Positions 19,677 to 28,153 of a stretch of 64,000 bases of DNA are shown piece after piece (positions within the stretch are counted from its first letter, which is position 1; every line of letters begins with the position of its first letter). The position numbers and the translations under genes are program-made. The notes beneath the pieces were generated by a model. The model was given only the letters and a program-made list of their open reading frames with translations, made no database searches and was not told the DNA's origin. Source of the stretch: Rhodoplanes sp963712435 (GTDB taxonomy: Bacteria; Pseudomonadota; Alphaproteobacteria; Rhizobiales; Xanthobacteraceae); NCBI GenBank assembly GCA_963712435.1, contig CAVQIB010000017.1:1-64000 (forward strand), in the 5' to 3' direction.

Positions 19677-19977
19677 CACAGTCACCCAACCGATGGGCGG
19701 GGCGCCCATACGGAGCGGACTTTCGCAGCGGTGACTCTGAAACCGACGCGAGGGCCGCTATCATGTCTTCCCTCAAGTGCTGGCTGAACGAGGCTCTATC
19801 GCTTGCCGCAACGCCGAGCGTTTCGGCGGGGCGTCGACCTCGCGCGTCCTTCGCCGTCGGTCCTTTCGTCTTCCGACACAGTTCAGCGAAGGAACGCAGC
19901 AATGCCATTCGATCAGACGTTTTTTAGGCGAGAAGAGGATTAAATCGGCGAACTTCCGCGCGGGCGGCGATGGGGCG

Positions 19978-21422
19978 GTGCGCAGACGCGGCGGCGCGGT
20001 GGCGCGGTTTGCGGCGGCGCTCGCGCTTTCGACCTGCATGAGCCTGCCGCTGACGGCGGCGTGGGCCGAGGAGGAGGCGCGGACGGACGGCGTCCCCGAT
20101 CCCTCGATCGCCACCAGCCTGCCGCCGGGCTCGGCACGACCTTCGGGCTGCGCCCGTGGCTCGCGGCGGCCGGCATCACCTATCAGCTCAATCAGATATC
20201 CGAGGGCTGGCGCAATTCGCAGGGCGGCGAGAAGCTCGGCAACACCTATGTCGGCCGGACCGAACTGGTGGTCGACGCCGATCTCGAGCGGCTGCTCGGC
20301 TGGAAAGGCGGGTCGGCCCATGCCAACGGTTTCTGGATCCAGGGACATGGCCTGTCGGGCTACTATGTCGGCAATCTTCTGGCGGTCAGCAATATCGAGG
20401 CGCTGCCCACCGTCCGCCTGTTCGAAGCCTGGTTCGAGCAGAAGCTGTTCAACGACACGACCTCGATCCGGCTGGGACAGCTCGCCGCCAACTCGGAGTT
20501 CATCACCAGCGACTATGCCGGCCTGTTCATCAACGGCACGTTCGGCTGGCCGGGCATCACCGCGGCCGACCTGCCGAGCGGCGGGCCCGCCTATCCGCTC
20601 GCCACGCCGGCGGTGCGGCTGAAAATCGATCCGACGCCCAACCATTCGTTCCTGATCGCGGTGTTCAACGGCGATCCCGCCGGGCCGGGCCCGGCGGACC
20701 AGGACCCGCAGCTGCGCAACAAATACGGGACCAATTTCCGCGTCCAGGATCCGCCCTTCGTGATCGGCGAGGCGCAGTTCAGGTACAACGCCGTCAGCGG
20801 CCTTCCCGGCACGCTCAAATTCGGCGGCTGGTATCATTTCGCCTCGTTCGAGGATCAGCGCTACGGCAGCGACGGCATTCTGCTCGCCGATGAGGAGAAC
20901 AGCAGCGGCGTCCCGGTCACCCGCAAGAGCAACAACGGCCTCTACGCCGTGATCGACCAGCAGCTGCTCGCGCTGCAGGGCGGCGAAGCGGACAAAGGGG
21001 TGGGCATGTTCGCGCGCGTGTCGGCGAGCCCGAGCGACCGCAACCTGATCGACCTGTATGTCGACGCGGGCCTGAACTTCAAGGGGCTCGTGCCCTACCG
21101 GCCGGACGACGCCTTCGGCGTCGCCTTCGGCTACGCCCGCATCTCCAGCCGCGCGCGCGCCTTCGACCAGGACGTCGCGTTCTTCGCCACGCTGCCGCAG
21201 GAGCCGGAGGGACTGCCCGGCCTCGCGCCGCCGCTGCGCGACTACGAGGCCGTGCTGGAGCTCACCTACCAGGCGCAGATCGTGCCGGGCTGGACCATCC
21301 AGCCGGACTTCCAGTACATCTTCCATCCCGGCGGCCATGTCGCCGATCCGGCCGACCCGGACGGCCTGCGGCCGCTGCGCAACGCGGCCGTGCTGGGGGT
21401 GCGCACCACCATCCGCTACTGA
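19978..21422 (+). CDS. OprB-type outer-membrane porin, one frameshift
   Basis: The signal peptide region (RFAAALALSTCMSLPLTAAWAEE) is in one frame. The mature part runs in another from GLGTTFGLRPWLAAAGITYQLNQISEGWRN to the terminal strand AAVLGVRTTIRY, joined by a one-base shift near 20125. Carbohydrate-selective porin (OprB) features include the N-terminal GITYQLNQISEGW block and repeated amphipathic strands with aromatic girdles. About 480 residues is normal. The GTG at 19978 is the best start. Its placement under a cobalamin riboswitch and before a cobalt transporter locus suggests outer-membrane passage of cobalt or a corrinoid precursor rather than sugar. Confidence 0.8.
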
Positions 21423-21441
21423 AACGTCAGGCGAGGAGGCG

Positions 21442-21473
21442 GGAGTCCGCTCGGTTACGAGCGGACTCCTTTG
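21442..21473 (+). terminator. rho-independent terminator of the porin gene
   Basis: A perfect 12-base-pair stem (GGAGTCCGCTCG with its complement) and a GTTA loop are followed by TTT, starting 20 bases after the porin stop. Confidence 0.85.
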
Positions 21474-21540
21474 CGTTGCGGGCGTCACTGCGGGACGCGC
21501 GCAGCGGTGCGCGTTCGCGTCGTTCCTTTGAGCGAACCCG

Positions 21541-21589
21541 CGTCCCGGGCGCAGCGCAGCACGACGTGCGCGCTGCAGAACCGGGACCA
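21541..21589. repeat. intergenic palindrome
   Basis: Arms GTCCCGGGCGCAGCGC and GCGCGCTGCAGAACCGGGAC pair with a few mismatches around ACGACGT. This resembles hairpin repeats scattered in Bradyrhizobium-like genomes. Bases 21474-21782 otherwise show no gene. Confidence 0.5.
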
Positions 21590-21782
21590 TAATTACGGGC
21601 GGGCAGGTCCCGCATCTGCGGCGTACCGCTTCGCGCGGCGCCGCGCGCGGACACGCGCCGGTGCTTGTGAGGGCGCGAAGCGTCAGAGTCTCGACGCTTG
21701 CAGCATCCCCTCGAACTCCCGCATCGCGCGACCTTCAACGAAGCTATCGACAGGGTGATCGCCGCATGATACCGGACCCGCG

Positions 21783-21967
21783 TGGTTCTCGTTCCGGCTT
21801 TTCCGGACGGGATTAAAAGGGAACGCGGTGCGCCCCCCTGAAAAGGGGCAATGCCGTGGCTGCCCCCGCAACTGTAAGCGGTACAGATCGCCGAGATATG
21901 CCACTGGCCGGATAACGGCTGGGAAGGTTCGGCGGGACAAGACCGTGAGCCAGGAGACCTGCCACAC
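21783..21967 (+). promoter_or_regulatory. cobalamin riboswitch 2
   Basis: It has the same architecture as the first: a TGGTTCTC arm, GGCTGCCCCCGCAACTGTAA, CCACTGGCC...GGCTGGGAAGG, and the B12 box AGCCAGGAGACCTGCC at 21948-21963. It heads the DUF4198-cbiM-cbiL-cbiQ-cbiO operon about 150 bases downstream, so the operon is probably repressed when cobalamin is plentiful. This is the main reason to call the transporter a cobalt rather than a nickel system. Confidence 0.95.
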
Positions 21968-22119
21968 CCGCCCGTCGTTTCGGGCGGTATTGTCGTCAGA
22001 CGCCGGGGTGAGCGTCGTGCAACATCGGGGATGACGCCAGTCATCCGCGTGCGCCGTCTTCTCCCAAGCGTCTCCTCTCGATTCTATCGGCCGCATCCGG
22101 CCTTCGTTGGGAGACATCC

Positions 22120-22914
22120 ATGAAACCGTTCAAGTCTGCTCTCGCCGCGACAGCCCTGGCGGCCGCCGCGGTCCTGCCCGCGCAGGCGCATTTCCAGCTC
22201 ATCTACACGCCCGAGGTCAATCTGGAGAAGGCTGGCGACGTGCCGCTGATGCTGGTGTTCTGGCATCCGTTCAGTAACGGGCACGCGATGGACATGGGCA
22301 AGCCGCAAGAGTTCTTCGTCGTCCACAAGGGCGAGAAGACGGACCTCGCGGGCAAGCTTTCGCCGATCACCTTCAAGGGCGCGGAAAACTCTTCGGCCGG
22401 CTACGAGGCGAAGGTCCCGGTGCGCCGCCTCGGCGATTACATCTTCGCCCTTGTGCCAGCGCCCTATCTCGAAAAGAGCGAAGACAAGTACATCCAGCAG
22501 ATCACGAAGTCCTTCGTCAATGTCGGCGGCGTGCCGTCGGGCTGGAAGACGCCGCTTGGCCTTGCGACCGAGATCGTGCCGCTCAACAAGCCGACGGCCA
22601 TCATCGCGGGATCGACCTTCACCGGCCAGTTGCTTTCCGAAGGAGAGCCGCTTGCGGGCGCCGAGATCGAGGTCGAATACATGGCCGCTGAGCCCGACAT
22701 GGCGGCCCGCAAGGCCGGCAAGCCGAAAGCCGCGCCGCCCCCCGGCGGCGCCGTGGTTGCGATCACGGATGCAAACGGCATGTTCACGTTCGGCGTTCCG
22801 AAGGCGGGCTTCTGGGGCTTCGCCGCGCTCGGCAGCGGACCCGCCAAGCAGCACGAGGGCAAAGAGCTGTCGCAGGACGCCGTGCTCTGGGTCCGCGCCT
22901 ATGATCTGAAATAA
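22120..22914 (+). CDS. DUF4198 periplasmic component of cobalt/nickel uptake
   Basis: The 264-residue exported protein has a signal peptide (MKPFKSALAATALAAAAVLPAQA) followed by HFQLIYTPEVNLEKAGDVPLML, the start of the DUF4198 (NikK-like) fold. A His directly after the cleavage site is typical and may bind metal. A second Ig-like part follows (STFTGQLLSEGEPLAGAEIEVEYM, ending AVLWVRAYDLK). DUF4198 proteins accompany ECF-type nickel and cobalt transporters. First gene after riboswitch 2 and 17 bases before cbiM. Confidence 0.85.
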   Translation: MKPFKSALAATALAAAAVLPAQAHFQLIYTPEVNLEKAGDVPLMLVFWHPFSNGHAMDMGKPQEFFVVHKGEKTDLAGKLSPITFKGAENSSAGYEAKVPVRRLGDYIFALVPAPYLEKSEDKYIQQITKSFVNVGGVPSGWKTPLGLATEIVPLNKPTAIIAGSTFTGQLLSEGEPLAGAEIEVEYMAAEPDMAARKAGKPKAAPPPGGAVVAITDANGMFTFGVPKAGFWGFAALGSGPAKQHEGKELSQDAVLWVRAYDLK

Positions 22915-22931
22915 CGGGCCGGGGCACGCAC

Positions 22932-23555
22932 ATGCACATCGTCGATGGCGCGCTGTCCGCTCCCGTCCTTGTGGTCGGGTCCGCGCTTGCCGTTGCGGGG
23001 ATTGCGATCGGCCTGCGGCAGATGCCGATGGAGAAGATCCCCGCCGCCGGCGTGCTGAGCGCGACCTTCTTCGTCGCCTCCCTCGTGCATGTGCCGATCG
23101 GCCCGTCGAGCGTCCACCTCATCGTCAATGGCCTGGCCGGGCTGGTGCTCGGCTGGGCCGCTTTTCCCGCGCTGTTCGTGGGGTTGCTGCTGCAGGCCGT
23201 GTTCTTCGGCTTCGGCGGCCTGACGGTGCTCGGCGTGAACACGCTCGACATCGCGCTGCCCGCCGTCATCGTCTACTATGTCTGCCGGCCCGGCATCGTC
23301 GGCGGCTCGCCGAGAGCAGCGGCGATCTGGGGCGCGCTCGGCGGCGCGCTCGCCATTGCGCTCACATGCGTCTTTGTCGGCATCGCGCTCGCCGCCTCCG
23401 GCGAGGAATTCGTCCCGGCCGCGAAGCTCGTCTTCTTCGCGCATATTCCCGTCATGGCGATCGAGGCGGCGCTGACAGGCGCCGCCGTCTTGCTCGCGCG
23501 GCGCGTCAAGCCGGAGCTCTTCCAGGCGTTCTCGTCGAAACCGAAAGAGGCATGA
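22932..23555 (+). CDS. cbiM: cobalt ECF transporter substrate-binding membrane protein CbiM
   Basis: The 207-residue membrane protein starts MHIVDGALS; the N-terminal Met-His motif forms the metal site in CbiM/NikM. The conserved loop VPIGPSSVHLIVNGLAG follows near residue 57, and there are about six helices. CbiM captures Co2+ (NikM captures Ni2+); the riboswitch context favours cobalt. It stops 4 bases before the next gene in a tightly packed operon. Confidence 0.93.
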   Translation: MHIVDGALSAPVLVVGSALAVAGIAIGLRQMPMEKIPAAGVLSATFFVASLVHVPIGPSSVHLIVNGLAGLVLGWAAFPALFVGLLLQAVFFGFGGLTVLGVNTLDIALPAVIVYYVCRPGIVGGSPRAAAIWGALGGALAIALTCVFVGIALAASGEEFVPAAKLVFFAHIPVMAIEAALTGAAVLLARRVKPELFQAFSSKPKEA

Positions 23556-23559
23556 GGTC

Positions 23560-24188
23560 ATGCAGCGGTTCGCAGCAATCGCGCTTTTGGCGCTGTTCGT
23601 TTCTCTTGCCTGCCTCCCATGCGCCTGGGCGCACAAGGTGGTCGCCGGGGCCTATGCGAGCGGGGACCGCATCGAAGGCGAGATCGGTTTTTCCGACGGC
23701 GAGATGGCGAAGAACGTGCTGGTCGAGGCGTTCTCCGAGGACGGCAGGAAGCTCGGCGAAGCGCGCACCGACGATCGGGGCGTCTTCGTGTTCACGCCCG
23801 AACAGCCGGTCGTCCACGTCTTTCGCGCCGATCTCGGCGCGGGACACGTGGTCGAAGTCCGCATCGAGCTCGCCGAGCTCCCCGCCAAGCTGGCCGGGAA
23901 GGGCAAGGCCGCGACCGCGGAACCGGACGGGGCGGGACCGGCCGCGTCACGCCGGCGACTCGGACGGCGCGGAGACGCGAGCCGCTGCAGCCGCCGTGCT
24001 GAGCGAGGCGCAGCGCGAACTCATCGCCGAAGCCGTGCGCGCCGAGATCCGTCCGCTGCGGCGCGAGATCATCGCCTACAAGGAGAAGAACGATCTGCAG
24101 GCGATCCTCGGCGGGATCGGCTATATCGTCGGGCCTGTTCGGGCTGTGGTTCTTCCTGGCCGCGCGCCGCCAGAAAGCGGCCGGCTGA
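23560..24188 (+). CDS. CbiL/NikL-like transporter component, frameshifted
   Basis: The signal peptide (MQRFAAIALLALFVSLACLPCAWA) precedes AHKVVAGAYASGDRIEGEIGFSDG, an exported beta domain (residues 25-110). After a one-base shift near 23948 comes a coiled segment (LSEAQRELIAEAVRAEIRPLRREIIAYKEKNDLQ). After a second shift near 24135 comes the C-terminal helix GLFGLWFFLAARRQKAAG. This matches the NikL/CbiL auxiliary subunit of nickel and cobalt ECF transporters. Its stop overlaps the cbiQ start (TGATG). Without the corrections it is truncated at about 155 residues. Confidence 0.75.
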
Positions 24189-24991
24189 TGGGGCATTTGG
24201 TCGGCGGCGCCGCCGCCGGGACTTCTCGATCCGGCGAACAGAACCGACGCGGCCTGATCGCGCGGCTCGACGCGAGGGTGCGCGTCGTCGCCGCGGCGGC
24301 GTTCGCCGTCGCGGTGGTGTCGCTCGCGCGCCTCGACGTGCTGGCGCTGGCGCTGGCGATTGCTTTCGCCGTGATGCTGCTCGCGCATCTGCCGGTCGGA
24401 CGGACCCTCCGCCGCGTCGTCGGCGATGGACACGTTCATCATCTTCATGATCGCCATGCTGCCGTTCACGGTGCCGGGCGAGCCGGTGTTCGAGCTGTTC
24501 GGCTGGCCGGCGAGCCGGGAGGGTTTCCTCCAGGCCCTCGACCATCGCGCTTGAAGGCGAACGCGATCGTGATGATGGCGATGGCGCTGCTCGGTTCGAT
24601 GGAGGCGGTCACGCTCGCGCGCGCCTTGCGCAGCCTCGCGCGTGCCCGCAGCGGCTGGTTCACCTCATCCTGTTCACCGTCCGCTATATCGACGTGCTCG
24701 ATCAGGAATACCGGCGGCTGCGCACGGCCATGAAGACGCGCGGCTTCCGGCCGTCCAATTCCCGGCACACCTATGTCAGCTTCGGCTATCTGATCGGCAT
24801 GATGCTGGTGCGCGCGCTGGAGCGCTCCGAACGCATCTTGCAGGCGATGAAATGCCGCGGGTTTTCGGGACGCTTCCATCTCGAAACCGATGGGCGGTCG
24901 CGCGCAGGCGACGTGGCGTTTTGCCCTCGTCTTGTGCGGCTTGATTGCAGGACTGATCTATCTGGAGGCCGCGCGTGTCATTGTTTTTTGA
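24188..24991 (+). CDS. cbiQ: cobalt ECF transporter transmembrane protein CbiQ, frameshifted
   Basis: Pieces in three frames give the EcfT/CbiQ protein: LDARVRVVAAAAFAVAVVSL, MDTFIIFMIAMLPFTVPGEPVFELFGW, KANAIVMMAMALLGSMEAVTLARAL, then YIDVLDQEYRRLRTAMKTRGFRPSN and the coupling helix ERSERILQAMKCRGFSGRF with its Ala-Arg-Gly-like motif that contacts CbiO. The end LIYLEAARVIVF overlaps the cbiO start by 17 bases. At least four single-base shifts occur (near 24415, 24541, 24551 and 24640). Conservation through the shifts suggests sequence error rather than a dead gene. Confidence 0.8.
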
Positions 24992-25664
24992 GGCGCATGG
25001 GATCGTCTTCGCCTATCCCGGTCAGCCGCGCGTGTTGGACGGCGTCGATCTTGTGCTTTCGCCGGGCGAGCGTCTCTGCCTGACCGGCCCCAACGGCGCC
25101 GGCAAGAGCACGCTGCTGCTGATCCTGATGGGACTGCTCAGGCCGCAGGCGGGGCGGGTGATCGCATTCGGACGCGAGCGGCGCGAGGAGCGTGACTTTC
25201 ACGACGTGTGGCGCCGCGCCGGGTTCGTGTTCCAGGACCCCGACGATCAGCTCTTCTGCCCGACGGTGGCCGAAGACATCGCCTTCGGGCCGCTGAACAT
25301 GGGCAAGAGCCGGCGGGAAGCCGCCGAGATCGTGGACGAGGCGCTCGCGCGCCTTGCGCTCGGCCATCTGCGCGACCGGATCACGCACAAGCTCTCGGGC
25401 GGGGAGAAGCGGCTCGTCACGCTCGCCGCGGTGCTCGCCATGGAGCCGCAGGCGCTCCTGCTCGACGAGCCGACGAACGGCCTCGACGAGCCGACCTGCG
25501 CGCGCGTGACCGGCATCCTCAACGGCCTGCCGCAGGCCATGATCATCGTTTCGCACGATCCGCATTTCCGCCGGAAGGTGGGAACGCGCGAGGTGCGGCT
25601 TGTCGCCGGCCGGCTCGAAGACGGCGACAGGCCGGGCTTGCACGGCGCGGCGATCCAGCTTTAG
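24975..25664 (+). CDS. cbiO: cobalt ECF transporter ATPase CbiO
   Basis: The 229-residue ABC ATPase has Walker A GPNGAGKST (about residue 37), the Q-loop FVFQDPDDQLF, signature LSGGEKR (about 138), Walker B ALLLDEPTNGLDE (about 158) and the switch His in IIVSHD. It energises CbiMQ. The GTG start overlaps cbiQ. Last gene of the riboswitch-controlled operon; about 220 bases without a gene follow. Confidence 0.93.
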   Translation: MSLFFEAHGIVFAYPGQPRVLDGVDLVLSPGERLCLTGPNGAGKSTLLLILMGLLRPQAGRVIAFGRERREERDFHDVWRRAGFVFQDPDDQLFCPTVAEDIAFGPLNMGKSRREAAEIVDEALARLALGHLRDRITHKLSGGEKRLVTLAAVLAMEPQALLLDEPTNGLDEPTCARVTGILNGLPQAMIIVSHDPHFRRKVGTREVRLVAGRLEDGDRPGLHGAAIQL

Positions 25665-25887
25665 CGCTTCGCTGACATCCACCGCAATGAGCCGGATGGG
25701 CGGGTGCGGAACGGCGCTCAGGAGCTCAGGCCGTTTGCCGACGACCGAGCCGGTCTGCCGACGCGGCGAGCAGTTGCGCTCGAACCTCCGCTCGGACTTT
25801 CGGCTCGTCCGAGGCCACGTCTCGCGGTTGAATCTACGCCGGCCCATGCTAAATTCTTACTTATCTCCGATCGATAGGACAATCGTA

Positions 25888-26106
25888 ATGGCGGCGAAAG
25901 ACACGGCCAAGCTCTCGGCCAAGTTCCAGATCTCCATCCCGAAAGCCATCCGCACGGCCCGGCGCTGGCAGGCGGGGCAGGTGTTCGCCTTCATTCCCAA
26001 GGGTGAGGGCATGCTGCTGGCGCCGGTGCCGAGGCCGGAGGAACTGGCCGGCCTGGCGCGCGGCGCCAACCCGGAAGGCTACCGCGACCGTTCCGACCGC
26101 GTCTGA
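25888..26106 (+). CDS. AbrB/MazE-family antitoxin
   Basis: The 72 residues carry the swapped-hairpin AbrB DNA-binding fold: TAKLSAKFQISIPKAIRTARRWQAGQVFAFIPKGEGMLLAPVP. The acidic and Arg-rich tail (GLARGANPEGYRDRSDRV) would cover the toxin. It overlaps the following PIN-domain gene by one base (TGATG), the usual antitoxin-then-toxin order. It probably represses its own promoter. Confidence 0.88.
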   Translation: MAAKDTAKLSAKFQISIPKAIRTARRWQAGQVFAFIPKGEGMLLAPVPRPEELAGLARGANPEGYRDRSDRV

Positions 26107-26486
26107 TGCGGCTCGTCGATACGTCGGCCTGGATCGAGTGGCTCACCGGCTCGTCGCTCGGCATCGCACTGGCCGCCGAATTCCCGGACCGCGCGCAATG
26201 GCTCGTGCCGACCCTGGTGCAGCTCGAACTGGCGAAATGGTTGACGCGCGAGGTTGGCGAGGACAAGGCCGACCGGGTGATCGCCTTCACGGAAACCTGC
26301 TTCGTCGCCGATCTCGACACCGCCACGGCCCTGTCGGCCGCGGAGCTGTGCGCCCGGCACAAGCTTTCGACGGCAGACGCCATCATCTATGCGACTGCGC
26401 TCGCGCACGACGCCGACCTTCTGACCTGCGATCGGCATTTCGAGAACCTGCCCGGCGTGCGGTTCGTGCCGAAAGCAGGCGCGTGA
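26106..26486 (+). CDS. PIN-domain toxin (VapC-like)
   Basis: The 126-residue endoribonuclease-like protein has PIN acidic residues in MRLVDTSAWIEWL (Asp5), VQLELAKWL (Glu), LSTADAIIYATAL (Asp) and LLTCDRHFENL (Asp). VapC toxins cut tRNA or rRNA; the target here is unknown. It is translationally coupled to the AbrB-type antitoxin. Confidence 0.9.
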   Translation: MRLVDTSAWIEWLTGSSLGIALAAEFPDRAQWLVPTLVQLELAKWLTREVGEDKADRVIAFTETCFVADLDTATALSAAELCARHKLSTADAIIYATALAHDADLLTCDRHFENLPGVRFVPKAGA

Positions 26487-26643
26487 GAAAGCGCTCGTCA
26501 CGTTGTTGGACGCTCGGCACGGCCGAGGCGGACAGAATTGCGACGGAGGTGGTCGGCGGATTGTTCGCCGAAAAGCGGTTCGCGGCATCAAACCGGCGTC
26601 AGGGAATGGATGGCGGTTAAAGCCGGGGGCAGCAGAAGCTTGA

Positions 26644-26671
26644 CGCATTGTCTCTTATAAGAGACAATGCG
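26644..26671. promoter_or_regulatory. 28-base perfect palindrome before toxin-antitoxin pair
   Basis: The arm CGCATTGTCTCTTA is followed directly by its exact complement, ending two bases before the toxin ATG at 26674. A TATAAG within it could serve as a -10 hexamer. It is probably the operator bound by the antitoxin, and it leaves no room for a normal ribosome site. Confidence 0.75.
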
Positions 26672-26673
26672 CA

Positions 26674-26964
26674 ATGACTGACGTCCGGCAAACCGAAGTC
26701 TTCGCCGACTGGTTTGCCGGGCTGCGCGATCGCGAGGCGCGCGCCCGCATCACGGTTCGCATCCGCCGCCTCTCGCTCGGCAATCCCGGCGACGTGAAGC
26801 CGGTGGGCGGCGGGGTGTCGGAGATGCGGATCGATTACGGTCCCGGTTACCGGGTGTATTTCGTCCGTCGCGGCGACACGGTCATCGTGCTGCTGTGCGG
26901 CGGCGACAAACGAAACCAGGATCGCGACATTGCGAGCGCCCTCGAACTGGCGCGGGAAGTCTAG
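26674..26964 (+). CDS. RelE/HigB-like toxin
   Basis: The 96 residues resemble the type II toxin family of the HigB/RelE superfamily: TEVFADWFAGLRDREARARITVRIRRLSLGNPGDVKPVGGGVSEMRIDYGPGYRVYFVRRGDTVIVLLCGGDKRNQDRDI. The GYRVYF and LLCGGDK motifs are typical. It presumably cleaves mRNA on ribosomes. It is first in a toxin-then-antitoxin operon, with the antitoxin 10 bases downstream. Confidence 0.9.
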   Translation: MTDVRQTEVFADWFAGLRDREARARITVRIRRLSLGNPGDVKPVGGGVSEMRIDYGPGYRVYFVRRGDTVIVLLCGGDKRNQDRDIASALELAREV

Positions 26965-26974
26965 AGAGGGCGAT

Positions 26975-27256
26975 ATGGCGCGCAAGACTAAGCCCTGGGA
27001 TGCGGCTGACACTCTCGAAACCAAAGAGGACATTGCCGCCTATCTCGATGCCGTTCTCGAGGATGGCGATCCCGATCTGCTGAAGGCGGCGCTCGGCGAC
27101 ATCGCCCGCGCCAAGGGCATGACCGAAATTGCGCACGCCGCCGGCCTTGGCCGCGCCAATCTCTACAAGGCGCTCTCGCCGGATGGCAACCCGGAGTTCG
27201 CGACCGTCGTCAAGGTCCTGAAGGCACTCGGGCTCCGCCTCTCGGTTGCCGCCTGA
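26975..27256 (+). CDS. HigA-like antitoxin (helix-turn-helix)
   Basis: The 93 residues begin with KPWDAADTLETKEDIAAYLDAVLEDGDPDLLKAALGDIARAKG, followed by the helix-turn-helix MTEIAHAAGLGRANLYKALSPDGNPEFATVVKVLKALGLRLSV, typical of putative addiction-module antidotes. It likely binds the 28-base palindrome and neutralises the upstream toxin. Confidence 0.9.
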   Translation: MARKTKPWDAADTLETKEDIAAYLDAVLEDGDPDLLKAALGDIARAKGMTEIAHAAGLGRANLYKALSPDGNPEFATVVKVLKALGLRLSVAA

Positions 27257-27306
27257 CCGGCGATCGCGAGCTGCGTCTCCGCGTCCTGAACGCAGGTTGA
27301 CTCGAG

Positions 27307-27810
27307 GTGTGGCCTATTCGAGAGGCAGAATTCAATGAACGCGCTGACGCCTGGGTTCATCTCACCGCTCGATGCGAATTACGTTTCGCTGAAGCGCGCC
27401 GCGATTTCTGATCGCCCACGAACGGCCCGGCAGAGCCGGGCGAAATCATAGAGCTGTTCAAGCACGCGATTTTCACCGGAGAATTCGAGCGTGATGAGTG
27501 CCGCGTCGAAGGGATCGAGCGGACCGACGATCGGACCTTTCTGTTGCTGCGGATCGAAGCCCCGCCGACAAGTCACCTTCATCGCCTTCCACTCGACGCG
27601 CAGCCTCAGGAATATCTCGCGGTAAAGGGCGAGACCGTGGCGGAGATACTGAGCGAACGCGACGCTCTCCCTGGCCGCGCCGAAGTTTGGGCGGCGCAGT
27701 TTCCGCGTGACGCGGTTGTGGTGAAGCAAGCGCTCCGCACATTGGCGCACATCCCCTATTCCGATCGCCTCGTGGGCTCAGGCACCGCTTGTGTCAGCAA
27801 GGGCGTGTAA
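27307..27810 (+). pseudogene. possible disrupted gene, unknown
   Basis: A protein-like frame runs from a GTG (VWPIREAEFNERADAWVHLTARCELRFAEARRDF) to an in-frame TGA at 27409-27411. It then continues in the same frame as NGPAEPGEIIELFKHAIFTGEFERDECRVEGIERTDDRTFLLLRIEAPP through to 27810. The charge pattern looks genuine on both sides. I recognise no family. An alternative open frame on the other strand (27379-27750) looks less like a protein. Confidence 0.3.
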
Positions 27811-27848
27811 GTAGGTTTCTGTGAGTTTACCTTGTTGAGGAGACTCAC

Positions 27849-27962
27849 ATGACGACGAATACGACGATTACGCCTGAACTACTCGATCAACTGCTTGCTA
27901 GACTAACTTCCCGCGACTTCGTGCCTTGGCGCTTTTCGAACGCCGGCCGCATCAGCCCATGA
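27849..27962 (+). pseudogene. possible transposase N-terminal stub
   Basis: This is a 37-residue frame preceded by a GAGGAG ribosome site. The first residues, TTNTTITPELLDQLLARLTS, resemble the start of IS256-type transposases, and the frame then runs into an unrelated inverted repeat. Too short to be sure. Confidence 0.3.
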
Positions 27963-27991
27963 ATGGCGTTGTCATAGCCGGCGTTCGAAAA
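27933..27991. repeat. 15-base inverted repeat
   Basis: The arms TTTTCGAACGCCGGC (27933-27947) and its exact complement (27977-27991) are separated by 29 bases. The repeat lies at the end of the possible transposase stub and could be a hairpin or an element end. Confidence 0.5.
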
Positions 27992-28153
27992 CCTGCACAG
28001 GAGCAGACACTCCTCCAGGGTCATCACCACCGAACTCAGCTCTCGGAGTGTTGGCACTGCTCGATCGGCGGCAGCATGCTCACCCCCGGGGCGACTCCAA
28101 AGGTCGGAATCAACCCACTATAATTGGCTCCTCGGGAGATAGAGGGCTTCCCA

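Noticed and set aside
24188..24991. CbiQ as a genuine pseudogene.
   Set aside because: All conserved parts, including the coupling helix, persist across frames, and cbiM and cbiO are intact. Sequence error is the simpler explanation.
27379..27750. A minus-strand 123-codon frame opposite the disrupted ORF.
   Set aside because: It has no ribosome site or recognisable motif, and the plus-strand reading has a more protein-like composition.
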